Shown here: positions 1 to 4,233 of the stretch, piece after piece
Layout of the letters: every line of letters starts with the position of its first letter
How positions within the stretch are numbered: position 1 is the stretch's first letter
NCBI GenBank assembly: GCA_030669445.1
Contig: DAOVDP010000095.1
Location: 1 to 5,316 of the forward strand
DNA: 5,316 nt
Reading direction: 5' to 3'
From: Candidatus Latescibacterota bacterium
GTDB taxonomy: Bacteria > Latescibacterota > MVCY01
The notes under the pieces: generated by a model
Databases searched by the model: none
Seen by the model: only the letters and a program-made list of their open reading frames with translations
Told to the model about the DNA's origin: nothing
Program-made: the position numbers and the translations under genes

Positions 1-255
1 AATAAAGCTGAAAGGCGTGGTAATTACTTCGTCACCTTCACCAATCCCCAGAGATTTAACACAAAGGTGCAGCCCACTTGTTCCTGAGTTAACGGCGACG
101 GCGTATTTGCTACCCAGGTAAGCGGCAAACTTCTCTTCAAACTCACCCAGTTTGGGGCCAAAGCTGAGGTGGGGTGTTTTAAGGACAGAGAGGACCGAGT
201 CTATCTCTTTTTCAGTTATATCCGGTCGCGAAAGGGGGACCTGCATACCACTCAT
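1..255 (-). CDS. DegT/DnrJ/EryC1/StrS family PLP-dependent aminotransferase, N-terminal part (runs off left edge)
   Basis: The minus-strand frame from ATG at 255 stays open to base 1, giving 85 residues beginning MSGMQVPLSRPDITE. The order PLSRPDIT, then FGPKLGEFEEKFAAYLG, then AVNSGTSGLHL and SLGIGEGDEVITTPFSF is the usual N-terminus of sugar aminotransferases of the DegT/AHBA synthase fold. In this family SGTSGLHL helps hold the PLP phosphate; the PLP lysine would lie outside the window. Family members usually run about 370-400 residues and aminate nucleotide-linked keto-sugars for surface polysaccharides or antibiotics; the substrate cannot be read here. The start is set by GGAG at 263-266, seven bases upstream, and by an ATGA overlap with the UPF0175 stop, so translation is probably coupled. 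ATG at 246 aligns with the start of the second copy at 2013. The first 66 bases of the window match 1765-1830 exactly. Confidence 0.88.
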   Translation of the reverse strand, partial: MSGMQVPLSRPDITEKEIDSVLSVLKTPHLSFGPKLGEFEEKFAAYLGSKYAVAVNSGTSGLHLCVKSLGIGEGDEVITTPFSFI

Positions 256-509
256 CTCTTCTCTCCCCGAGAAATTGCGGGAAGTCCTATTGAGAGTTCC
301 CGCGACAACTCTTGAGCAGCCTCAAACTCCCCTCTCAAGTACATCTCGTCATGGGCTATGACAGCAATCCCGTTCTGACTTAGAAACTCCCTAAAATCCC
401 AGGAGGATAACCTCGAAAGCTCTACCGCCTTACCCAGAGAAAGCACTCTATCTTTGTAATATCTTAGAGCCAATGCGCTTCGCAAATCTCTTATCGGGCG
501 CTCTCTCAT
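252..509 (-). CDS. UPF0175 family small HTH protein (antitoxin-like)
   Basis: This is an 85-residue protein. The core, with segments ALALRYYKD, LSLGKAVELS, DFREFLSQNGIAV and HDEMYL, follows the UPF0175 pattern (lAl.lYkeg.iSlgkAAela.....F...L...gi). UPF0175 proteins carry a predicted helix-turn-helix and are usually the antitoxin next to a PIN/DUF3368 toxin. Here no PIN gene is adjacent: an I9-like gene lies 24 bases upstream and an aminotransferase overlaps the stop by four bases, so the toxin partner is missing or different. The N-terminus is about 15-20 residues shorter than I would expect. The frame upstream reaches the stop of the I9-like gene after nine codons without a better start, so the ATG at 509 is kept although its RBS is weak. 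A decayed copy of part of this gene lies at 4824-4891. Confidence 0.72.
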   Translation of the reverse strand: MRERPIRDLRSALALRYYKDRVLSLGKAVELSRLSSWDFREFLSQNGIAVIAHDEMYLRGEFEAAQELSRELSIGLPAISRGEKR

Positions 510-533
510 TGTTCCAACGTCCCAGAAGAAATC

Positions 534-731
534 TTATACGCTCTGGATGGTACCACGTGCGCTTTTCCTAACCCCTTGTTCACCGAAGAGTTTTTTGACT
601 TTTTCTATTCCTGCCTCCGTCGTTTCTACCCCGACAACATCCACCAGCGAGGAAAGAAAAACGATCTTACCGTGCTTCCGCAGCTCTTCGATCTCCTTGG
701 GGTCTCTAGTTCTAACCAGTATTCTTGCCAT
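534..731 (-). CDS. Small peptidase inhibitor I9/subtilisin-propeptide-like protein
   Basis: This is a 65-residue protein starting MARILVRTRDPKEIEELRK. Its predicted order is strand (ILVRT), helix (DPKEIEELRKHG), strand (KIVFLSSLVDVVGVET), helix (TEAGIEKVKKLFGEQG) and short strand. That is the beta-alpha-beta-beta-alpha-beta plan of the I9 domain, which serves as the chaperone/inhibitor prodomain of subtilisins. The start is set by GGAGGT at 740-745, eight bases from the ATG; a longer in-frame start at 761 lacks this support. It overlaps the S8 peptidase end by 20 bases, so the two are probably co-translated. I infer that it binds the peptidase, either as a folding helper supplied in trans or as a cytoplasmic inhibitor. 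No signal peptide or membrane segment is visible. The I9 assignment rests on pattern and context, so an unrelated ferredoxin-like domain remains possible. Confidence 0.6.
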   Translation of the reverse strand: MARILVRTRDPKEIEELRKHGKIVFLSSLVDVVGVETTEAGIEKVKKLFGEQGVRKSARGTIQSV

Positions 732-1707
732 GCTGAAGCACCTCCAAAATTCTCTGAGCATCTATCTGGCCGTGCCCCTGATGATTGGGGGCAAAACCTA
801 AATGAACACAACCTACGCTTAAGCTCTGTAGAACCTTTTGCCGCTCGTATGCCCCATAAAGCGATGCCAGCACCCCACTCACTATGGGCGTCGAAATCGA
901 GGTACCGGTGACCCGGAATCTCCCAACCTCTATGGTTCCCGGAGCCACAAGGTAAGGTTTGTCCTGGTCTGGTCGCCCACGACTGCTGTAAGGAGCAACG
1001 GCTCCAGCTTCTGTTGCCCCAACCGTGACGGCGCAGGTCGCATTCCCTGGGCAAGAGATGGTGCCCTCAGTAGGTCCCCAATTACCGGCAGCGGTAACAA
1101 CTGTCATTCCCCGTTCCACCAAGATGTCCACAAATTCGCAGAGCCAGCAGTCCCCAGAACATTCTCGCTGAAAGCCCAGTGAAAGATTAGCGATGTCTGC
1201 CCCGTTGTCTAAGGACCACTCAAGGGCCTGGAAAACGGCTATCTCATCGACTTCACCGTAGCGATCTACTGCCTTGGCGTTTAGAAGGGAAGCATCGGGT
1301 GCAATGGCGTTGATGACCTTGGCTACAAGCGTTCCGTGCAGGGCATAGTCATAAGCCCCTTCACCGGTGAAATCCACCTGTGCCATCACTACGTTCCCCA
1401 AAGCGGGATCGCTGGTGATAATGCCGCTGTCTATCACCGATACCCAAATCTCAGCTCCTGTTAAGCCTTGCCCATACAAGGCGGAGACGCCTACGGCCTG
1501 TAACGCTGGATTCAGAAGTACCTGTCCCTTCTGGCTCGGTCGCCATCCGATGATGAAATCAAGCTGGTTTAACAGCGAACCGTCTTCCATGTCAAGCCCA
1601 ATGATCCCCGCGTGGGCAGAACCAAAGAGCAATTTTGCCCCCACTGCCTGCAAGTGGCGGGTCTGAATTCCAGTTATCGGAGCTTGAAGTCTGGCAATCA
1701 GTCGCAT
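712..1707 (-). CDS. Subtilisin-family (S8) serine peptidase, no signal peptide
   Basis: This is a 331-residue protein with a complete S8 active site: Asp93 in VIDSGI, His124 in ALHGTLVA, oxyanion Asn209 in AAGNWG and Ser270 in TGTSISTP. Residues 1 to about 60 (RLIARLQ, LQAVGAKLLFG, AHAGIIGLD, then LLNQLDFIIGW) look like a compact built-in prosegment. The catalytic domain follows from about residue 65. No hydrophobic signal sequence is present, so cytoplasmic action or a non-classical route is likely. Cysteines cluster at 183, 187 and 190, with two more at 219 and 225, which is unusual for a short subtilase and could mean disulfides or a metal site. The ATG lies three bases after the stop of the truncated DegT gene, and the end overlaps the I9-like gene by 20 bases. 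The substrate is unknown; the size and full catalytic set argue for an active enzyme. Confidence 0.92.
   Translation of the reverse strand: MRLIARLQAPITGIQTRHLQAVGAKLLFGSAHAGIIGLDMEDGSLLNQLDFIIGWRPSQKGQVLLNPALQAVGVSALYGQGLTGAEIWVSVIDSGIITSDPALGNVVMAQVDFTGEGAYDYALHGTLVAKVINAIAPDASLLNAKAVDRYGEVDEIAVFQALEWSLDNGADIANLSLGFQRECSGDCWLCEFVDILVERGMTVVTAAGNWGPTEGTISCPGNATCAVTVGATEAGAVAPYSSRGRPDQDKPYLVAPGTIEVGRFRVTGTSISTPIVSGVLASLYGAYERQKVLQSLSVGCVHLGFAPNHQGHGQIDAQRILEVLQHGKNTG
740..745 (-). promoter_or_regulatory. Strong Shine-Dalgarno site for the I9-like gene
   Basis: The minus strand reads GGAGGT, eight bases before ATG at 731. The site lies inside the 3' end of the S8 peptidase frame. It decides the start of the small gene and suggests that the I9-like partner is made efficiently from the same mRNA as the peptidase. 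Confidence 0.75.
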
Positions 1708-1710
1708 GAT

Positions 1711-2013
1711 TTACCCCGTTAGAAAAGGCTTCGCCCTTTCAAACAAAATAGGATTGGCAGAGGCAATAAAGCTGAAAGGCGTGGTAATTACTTCGTCACC
1801 TTCACCAATCCCCAGAGATTTAACACAAAGATGAAGAAGCCCACTGGTCCCGCTGGTTACGGCTATAGCGTATTTCGTTCCGATGTAATTCGCTACTTTC
1901 TCCTCAAACTCTGGCAACTTTGGCCCCAGACTTAAGTTAGGAGTCCGCAAAACTTGAGCGACATATCCTTTCTCTCTTTCGGTAATGTCTGGATTTGATA
2001 GTGGAATGTTCAT
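1711..2013 (-). pseudogene. Truncated DegT/DnrJ/EryC1/StrS aminotransferase (N-terminal 100 residues)
   Basis: This frame has the same N-terminal layout as the gene at 1-255: MNIPLSNPDITE, LGPKLPEFEEKVANYIG, SGTSGLLHLCVKS, IGEGDEVITTPFSFIASAN. It stops after residue 100 (AKPFLTG), before the rest of the PLP domain including the catalytic lysine, so it cannot be an active aminotransferase. One extra Leu stands in SGTSGLLHL compared with the other copy, inside the PLP phosphate loop, a further sign of decay. The family sequence is lost at TTTTCTAACGGGGTAA (minus strand), which shares its core with palindromic repeats at 2326-2335 and 4009-4017. It begins 28 bases after the membrane protein stop with a weak RBS. 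It may survive as a leader ORF for the peptidase, whose ATG follows three bases later. Confidence 0.85.
1713..1722 (-). repeat. CTAACGGGGT repeat core at the DegT truncation point
   Basis: On the plus strand this reads ACCCCGTTAG, the exact reverse complement of 2326-2335. With flanks (TTTACCCCGTTAGAAA at 1710-1725 against TTGACCCCGTTAGATA, the complement of 2323-2338) 14 of 16 bases agree. It forms the last codons of the truncated DegT frame, so it marks a breakpoint. Confidence 0.55.
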
Positions 2014-2041
2014 CGTCTCAATCTCATGTCTTTATCGAAGC

Positions 2042-2254
2042 TCAAGCAATTCTTCCTAATAGGTTCATCCTCACAACCCAAAAGACAAGCCCAACAACTT
2101 CGCAGAACAAAAGGATAAAAACAGGGATTCCGGGTGATCTTACGAGCATAAGAGCGGTAAAACCAAACAATACCCCTAAGGCATAAAATACAAGCAACGT
2201 TTTCTTCGGATTCGACGGAATATACCCGCCCTGTTGATGTTGTAATATACGCAT
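2042..2254 (-). CDS. Small two-helix membrane protein, unknown function
   Basis: Starting from the ATG at 2254 this gives 70 residues: a polar N-terminus (MRILQHQQGGYIPSNPKK) followed by two hydrophobic stretches, about residues 19-38 (LLVFYALGVLFGFTALMLV) and 43-62 (IPVFILLFCEVVGLVFWVV), with an RSPG turn between and a basic tail (RMNLLGRIA). That is the shape of a small hairpin inner-membrane protein. I do not recognise a family. A TTG at 2272 would add six residues, but that codon is the start of a near-consensus -35 box. The ATG also lies between the -35 and -10 boxes, so if the 2244-2272 promoter is the only one, translation would have to begin further in (for example TTG at 2197, just before the first helix). 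It is the first gene of the leftward cluster. Confidence 0.5.
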   Translation of the reverse strand: MRILQHQQGGYIPSNPKKTLLVFYALGVLFGFTALMLVRSPGIPVFILLFCEVVGLVFWVVRMNLLGRIA

Positions 2255-2272
2255 TTCCTTTGCCTTTGTCAA
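2244..2272 (-). promoter_or_regulatory. Near-consensus sigma70 promoter reading leftward
   Basis: The minus strand has TTGACA (2272-2267), a 17-base spacer, then TATATT (2249-2244), matching 11 of 12 consensus positions. Transcription would start near 2237 and read into the membrane protein, truncated DegT, S8 peptidase, I9-like, UPF0175 and DegT genes. It sits just after the hicBA terminator at 2337-2365, which supports separate transcription units. Confidence 0.7.
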
Positions 2273-2297
2273 CCCCCCTAAATAAGAGGTGTCTACT

Positions 2298-2335
2298 CCG
2301 TTAGATATGATCTAATGGGGTCTATCTAACGGGGT
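2298..2335 (+). repeat. Palindromic TCTAACGGGG-type element, left copy
   Basis: CCGTTAGAT (2298-2306), loop ATG, ATCTAATGG (2310-2318) forms a nine-pair hairpin with one G-T pair. A further copy of the core, TCTATCTAACGGGGT, follows immediately at 2321-2335. The reverse complement of 2298-2318 matches 3990-4015 apart from four extra bases there. It lies between the leftward promoter and the hicBA terminator. I see no gene in 2273-2473 apart from this element, the terminator and the simple repeat. Confidence 0.65.
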
Positions 2336-2336
2336 C

Positions 2337-2365
2337 AAACAAAAAATCCCAGCCCATGGCTGGGA
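2337..2365 (-). terminator. Intrinsic terminator for the hicBA-1 operon
   Basis: On the minus strand TCCCAGCC, loop ATG, GGCTGGGA forms a perfect eight-pair stem, followed directly by TTTTTTGTTTG. It lies about 110 bases after the hicA-1 stop and just before the promoter of the next leftward unit. Confidence 0.85.
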
Positions 2366-2371
2366 AGAAGC

Positions 2372-2420
2372 CTCTGCTCCCCTGCTCTTTCTCCCCTGCT
2401 CCCCTGCCCCTCTACACCCT
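2372..2420. repeat. C-rich simple repeat (CTCCCCTG units)
   Basis: Imperfect repeats of CTCCCCTG(C/T) are seen (tgctcccctgctc, tctcccctgctcccctgcccc). A related tract lies at 3058-3118. No reading frame is convincing here, and it sits in the 3' untranslated part of the hicBA-1 operon. Confidence 0.6.
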
Positions 2421-2473
2421 TGCTGGCTGACCTCTGAAAGGCCTCTGCCACAGCTTGGGAATTGGCCAGCCGC

Positions 2474-2686
2474 TTAAACTTTCCTGAATTCGTCTGGGTC
2501 TATCTCTAACTGTTTCAATATAGCCCTTATTGTCCCTGTCTTCAAATCTTCACTGCCCCAATCTGGTATCACTGTTCCCTTTCCTGAGGCGGGGTTTATC
2601 CACTTCCTATGAGAACCCTTTCCTTTTCGCTTGATTTCTTGACAACCAAGGGCTCTTAGTTTCTCAGCAAATTCTCTATATTTCAT
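2474..2686 (-). CDS. hicA: HicA-family mRNA interferase toxin (module 1)
   Basis: This is a 70-residue protein. It shows the HicA double-stranded-RNA-binding-like pattern: REFAEKLRALGC, then KRKGKGSHRKWINP with the catalytic His26 in the GSH motif, then a C-terminal helix (TGTIRAILKQLEIDPDEF). HicA toxins cleave mRNA and are held in check by HicB. The ATG overlaps the hicB stop (ATGA), so translation is coupled. The order hicB then hicA is the reverse of the classical E. coli order but is common elsewhere. An intrinsic terminator follows. Confidence 0.9.
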   Translation of the reverse strand: MKYREFAEKLRALGCQEIKRKGKGSHRKWINPASGKGTVIPDWGSEDLKTGTIRAILKQLEIDPDEFRKV

Positions 2687-2934
2687 CCTTCAACCGGGAT
2701 AAGCGATTCAAACCACACGGGAACTTTAACCCCCTCCACCAGATCGGCAGGGACCTGCTTACCTATATCCTCATAGAGTTCTAAAACGGCCTGGAGGGCG
2801 TCTGAGACTACCTCATACAGCTTTCTAAGGTCATCAACTTCTGTTATCAACTCTGGCAGGACAGGGCTGGTCACCATCCATCCCCCCTCCTCTTGGGGTT
2901 CGAGAACTAAAAGCAGTTTCAACAACTTGGCCAT
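2683..2934 (-). CDS. hicB: HicB-family antitoxin (module 1)
   Basis: From the second of two adjacent ATG codons this is an 83-residue protein: MAKLLKLLLVLEPQEEGGW, then TSPVLPELITEVDDLRK and VVSDALQAVLELYED. That is the HicB partial RNase-H-like fold (strand, Gly-Gly-Trp turn, P.LP...T.g, long helix). AAGGAGGT ends seven bases before this ATG (2934) and four before the ATG at 2937, so either could be used. A longer start at 2970 (TTG) would contain the RBS and is unlikely. No separate DNA-binding tail is obvious, so self-regulation would depend on the short C-terminus. The stop overlaps the hicA start by four bases. Confidence 0.85.
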   Translation of the reverse strand: MAKLLKLLLVLEPQEEGGWMVTSPVLPELITEVDDLRKLYEVVSDALQAVLELYEDIGKQVPADLVEGVKVPVWFESLIPVEG

Positions 2935-2960
2935 CATCTCACCTCCTTGTGTCTTTGCCT

Positions 2961-2972
2961 TCTTGTACAAGA
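2961..2972. promoter_or_regulatory. Perfect 12-base palindrome upstream of hicBA-1 (possible operator)
   Basis: TCTTGTACAAGA is a perfect palindrome, about 26 bases upstream of the hicB-1 start. Type II modules are usually repressed by the antitoxin binding such sites. That it is the operator is inference. Confidence 0.35.
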
Positions 2973-2979
2973 TCTCCTA

Positions 2980-3006
2980 GGCGACCACGGTGGGTCGCCC
3001 CTACAA
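2980..3006 (+). repeat. REP-like hairpin, copy 1
   Basis: GGCGACC, a six-base loop, then GGTCGCC, followed by the tail CCTACAA. It shares stem, loop and tail with copies at 3122 and 4786. It lies between the two hicBA modules. Confidence 0.75.
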
Positions 3007-3025
3007 TTACTACCTTACGCTCTTC

Positions 3026-3118
3026 GCCCTTTGCTTTTAACTTTTAACTTTCAACTTGCCTCTCCCTTGCACCCCTGCTCCCTTTCTCCCTTGCTCCCTT
3101 GCCTTTCCTCTCCCTACC
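3026..3118. repeat. Simple-sequence island: TTTTAAC heptamers and C-rich CTCCCTTGC units
   Basis: TTTTAAC occurs twice in tandem, followed by the variant TTTCAAC. Repeated ctcccttgc/acccctgc/tcccttgc units come next. No coding frame is supported on either strand. It lies between two REP-like hairpins in the 235 bases between the hicBA modules. Confidence 0.65.
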
Positions 3119-3121
3119 CCT

Positions 3122-3149
3122 GGGCGATCACGGAGGATCGCCCCTACAA
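3122..3149 (+). repeat. REP-like hairpin, copy 2
   Basis: GGGCGATC, loop ACGGAG, GATCGCCC, then CTACAA. The eight-pair stem is perfect. Against copy 1 the change GACC/GGTC to GATC/GATC keeps pairing, which argues for a selected hairpin. It lies about 20 bases after the hicA-2 stop and could also end that transcript. Confidence 0.75.
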
Positions 3150-3169
3150 CTGCTGCTTCCGGTTCCTTT

Positions 3170-3394
3170 CTACAAGGACTCTCGGAAGATCTCCTCACCC
3201 ATTCCAGCCTGCCTCAAGAGTTCATAGAATAAGCTCTTAGGAATATCTCTGTTACCCTTATGGCTGAGACGCACCTGCAACACGGTGCCATCAGAGAAGA
3301 CCTTCTCCCAAGTCTCATGTTTCTTACGGCGAATACAAGCAAATCCAAGCTTACGCAATACTCGCCGAAACTGGTCGTATGTGTAAACGGCCAT
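3170..3394 (-). CDS. hicA: HicA-family (YcfA-like) toxin (module 2)
   Basis: This is a 74-residue protein: TYDQFRRVLRKLGFACIRRK, then KHETWEK with the likely catalytic His26, then LSHKGNRDIPKSLFYELLRQAGM. The His position and the C-terminal helix match HicA, but the sequence is only distantly related to module 1 and the GSH motif is replaced by KKHETW. The ATG lies inside the hicB-2 frame with a 44-base overlap, so the two are tightly coupled. RNA cleavage is inferred from the family. Confidence 0.82.
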   Translation of the reverse strand: MAVYTYDQFRRVLRKLGFACIRRKKHETWEKVFSDGTVLQVRLSHKGNRDIPKSLFYELLRQAGMGEEIFRESL

Positions 3395-3704
3395 ACCTGA
3401 TCTCTAGCAGCTCCTGAATATCCCAGTCGGTCTTACATCTCAATAGGGCGTCTACATAGGGCTTATGATGGGATCTGTTCGGGCTTCGGACGAACATCTC
3501 CTCCCGTGAGTGGTAATCTTCAGCATATTCCTTCAGCATCTCCACCACAGCCTCCGCGGCTTCCTCCGGAGTGTCCATCTCCGTAATGAGATCCAATTCT
3601 ATACACTTAGCTACATACCGACCGGAGTCCGGAAATACTACCACCGTTAAAAGGGAAGGCCTGAGTTTCACTTCTGATATATCATATCTCTTCTCATCTT
3701 GCAT
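3351..3704 (-). CDS. hicB: HicB-like antitoxin (module 2)
   Basis: Starting from ATG at 3704 this gives 117 residues. The HicB core is TVVVFPDSGRYVAKCIELDL, TEMDTPEEAAEAVVEMLKEY. It is followed by a tail (RSPNRSHHKPYVDALLRC, DIQELLEIRYG) that may bind DNA or the toxin. An in-frame ATG at 3728 would add eight residues but has no RBS, whereas AAAAGGGGGT ends nine bases before the 3704 ATG. The gene ends 44 bases into hicA-2. It is longer than HicB-1 and not closely related to it. Confidence 0.82.
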   Translation of the reverse strand: MQDEKRYDISEVKLRPSLLTVVVFPDSGRYVAKCIELDLITEMDTPEEAAEAVVEMLKEYAEDYHSREEMFVRSPNRSHHKPYVDALLRCKTDWDIQELLEIRYGRLHIRPVSASIA

Positions 3705-3748
3705 GGACCAATACCCCCTTTTATTCATGAGGTAGGTTTTTGTTCAAT

Positions 3749-3771
3749 GTCCAAGGTTTTAGCCATTGGAC
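3749..3771. promoter_or_regulatory. Inverted repeat upstream of hicBA-2 (possible operator)
   Basis: GTCCAAGG (3749-3756), six-base loop, then CC, a bulged A and TTGGAC (3763-3771) pair as an eight-pair stem. It is 45 bases upstream of the hicB-2 start. No T-run follows on either strand, so an operator is more likely than a terminator. Confidence 0.35.
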
Positions 3772-3859
3772 TTCGGACTTTTCCTCTTTCTTTTCTGAAT
3801 ATACACTTAAAGTTCTCCGTTGGCAATACAAACAACGGCCGGCCATAATCGAGGATCTT

Positions 3860-3898
3860 GTTTTAACTGGGTTAAAACTTCGCTTTGACACACAAAGC
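3860..3898. promoter_or_regulatory. Two adjacent inverted repeats between divergent TA operons
   Basis: GTTTTAAC-TGG-GTTAAAAC (3860-3878) is a perfect 8+8 inverted repeat. GCTTTG-ACACA-CAAAGC (3882-3898) follows four bases later. They lie just before the plus-strand promoter at 3909 and upstream of the divergent hicBA-2. Operator function is inferred from position and symmetry. Confidence 0.4.
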
Positions 3899-3908
3899 AT
3901 TTTTGTCC

Positions 3909-3937
3909 TTGACAAAGAGCAAAACGGAGATTATTTT
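3909..3937 (+). promoter_or_regulatory. Sigma70-like promoter for the plus-strand PIN operon
   Basis: TTGACA at 3909-3914, a 17-base spacer, then TATTTT at 3932-3937. Transcription would begin near 3944 and leave a leader of about 90 bases holding the palindromic element at 3988-4019. Confidence 0.5.
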
Positions 3938-3987
3938 TAGACAAGTTCACAAGATAACCCAAAACTTTAAACTACCAACTGAGACTC

Positions 3988-4019
3988 GGCCCATTAGATA
4001 GATCATATCTAACGGGGCC
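3988..4019 (+). repeat. Palindromic TATCTAACGGGG element, right copy
   Basis: GGCCCATTAGATA, loop GATCA, TATCTAACGGGGCC pairs along its length with one A-C mismatch and one extra base. It is nearly the reverse complement of the element at 2298-2318. It lies in the leader of the PIN operon, ending just before the AGGAGG ribosome binding site at 4021. Confidence 0.65.
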
Positions 4020-4035
4020 AAGGAGGGTCGTTCAA

Positions 4036-4233
4036 ATGACAGAAACTCAATACCCCCCGATTTTAGGAAAGATCAGTCACAACGTCAAGGTCATCTGGTT
4101 CGGCGCCGCTATCGGTGAGATAAAAGATGCCTGGGCTAACCTGGCTGGAGGAATTATCCAAGTGCGCAAACCCGTGGACGTCGAAAAAATGCTACCTATG
4201 AAAGGGTTCGAAGATGTCCAAGAGGATTTTTAG
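4036..4233 (+). CDS. 65-residue protein of unknown family, probable antitoxin of the PIN toxin
   Basis: ATG at 4036 follows AGGAGGG (4021-4027) at good spacing. The protein reads TETQYPPILGKISHNVKVIW, then FGAAIGEIKDAWANLAGGII, then VRKPVDVEKMLPMKGFEDVQ. I recognise no family. There is no clear ribbon-helix-helix, AbrB or HTH signature, no membrane segment and no signal peptide. The last 20 bases overlap the PIN gene start, which is the usual antitoxin-toxin arrangement, so antitoxin function is inferred from position, size and coupling. The acidic end (EDVQEDF) could be the toxin-contacting part. A leader palindrome at 3988-4019 may serve regulation. Confidence 0.7.
   Translation: MTETQYPPILGKISHNVKVIWFGAAIGEIKDAWANLAGGIIQVRKPVDVEKMLPMKGFEDVQEDF

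Noticed and set aside
534..761. Longer start for the I9-like protein (ten extra residues)
   Set aside because: The ATG at 731 has a perfect GGAGGT at eight bases; the extension would contain that RBS and does not fit the I9 fold.
626..1054. 142-residue minus-strand frame
   Set aside because: It lies inside the S8 peptidase in another frame, has Trp/Arg-rich composition and no family motif; the overlapping frame has a full catalytic set.
576..1182. Plus-strand frames of 111 and 114 residues opposite the peptidase
   Set aside because: These are antisense shadows of the S8 and I9-like genes with no RBS or recognisable domain.
1995..2186. 63-residue plus-strand frame
   Set aside because: It is antisense to the small membrane protein, with no RBS and no motif.
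2372..3149. Repeats considered as a CRISPR array
   Set aside because: The units are short, irregular and low complexity with no spacers of even length, and the hairpins are only two copies 140 bases apart.
2947..3240. 97-residue plus-strand Leu/Pro-rich frame
   Set aside because: It spans REP-like hairpins and simple repeats; the composition comes from the C-rich tract.
3740..3940. 66-residue plus-strand frame upstream of the PIN operon
   Set aside because: It starts at TTG without an RBS, overlaps several inverted repeats and a promoter, and shows no family motif.
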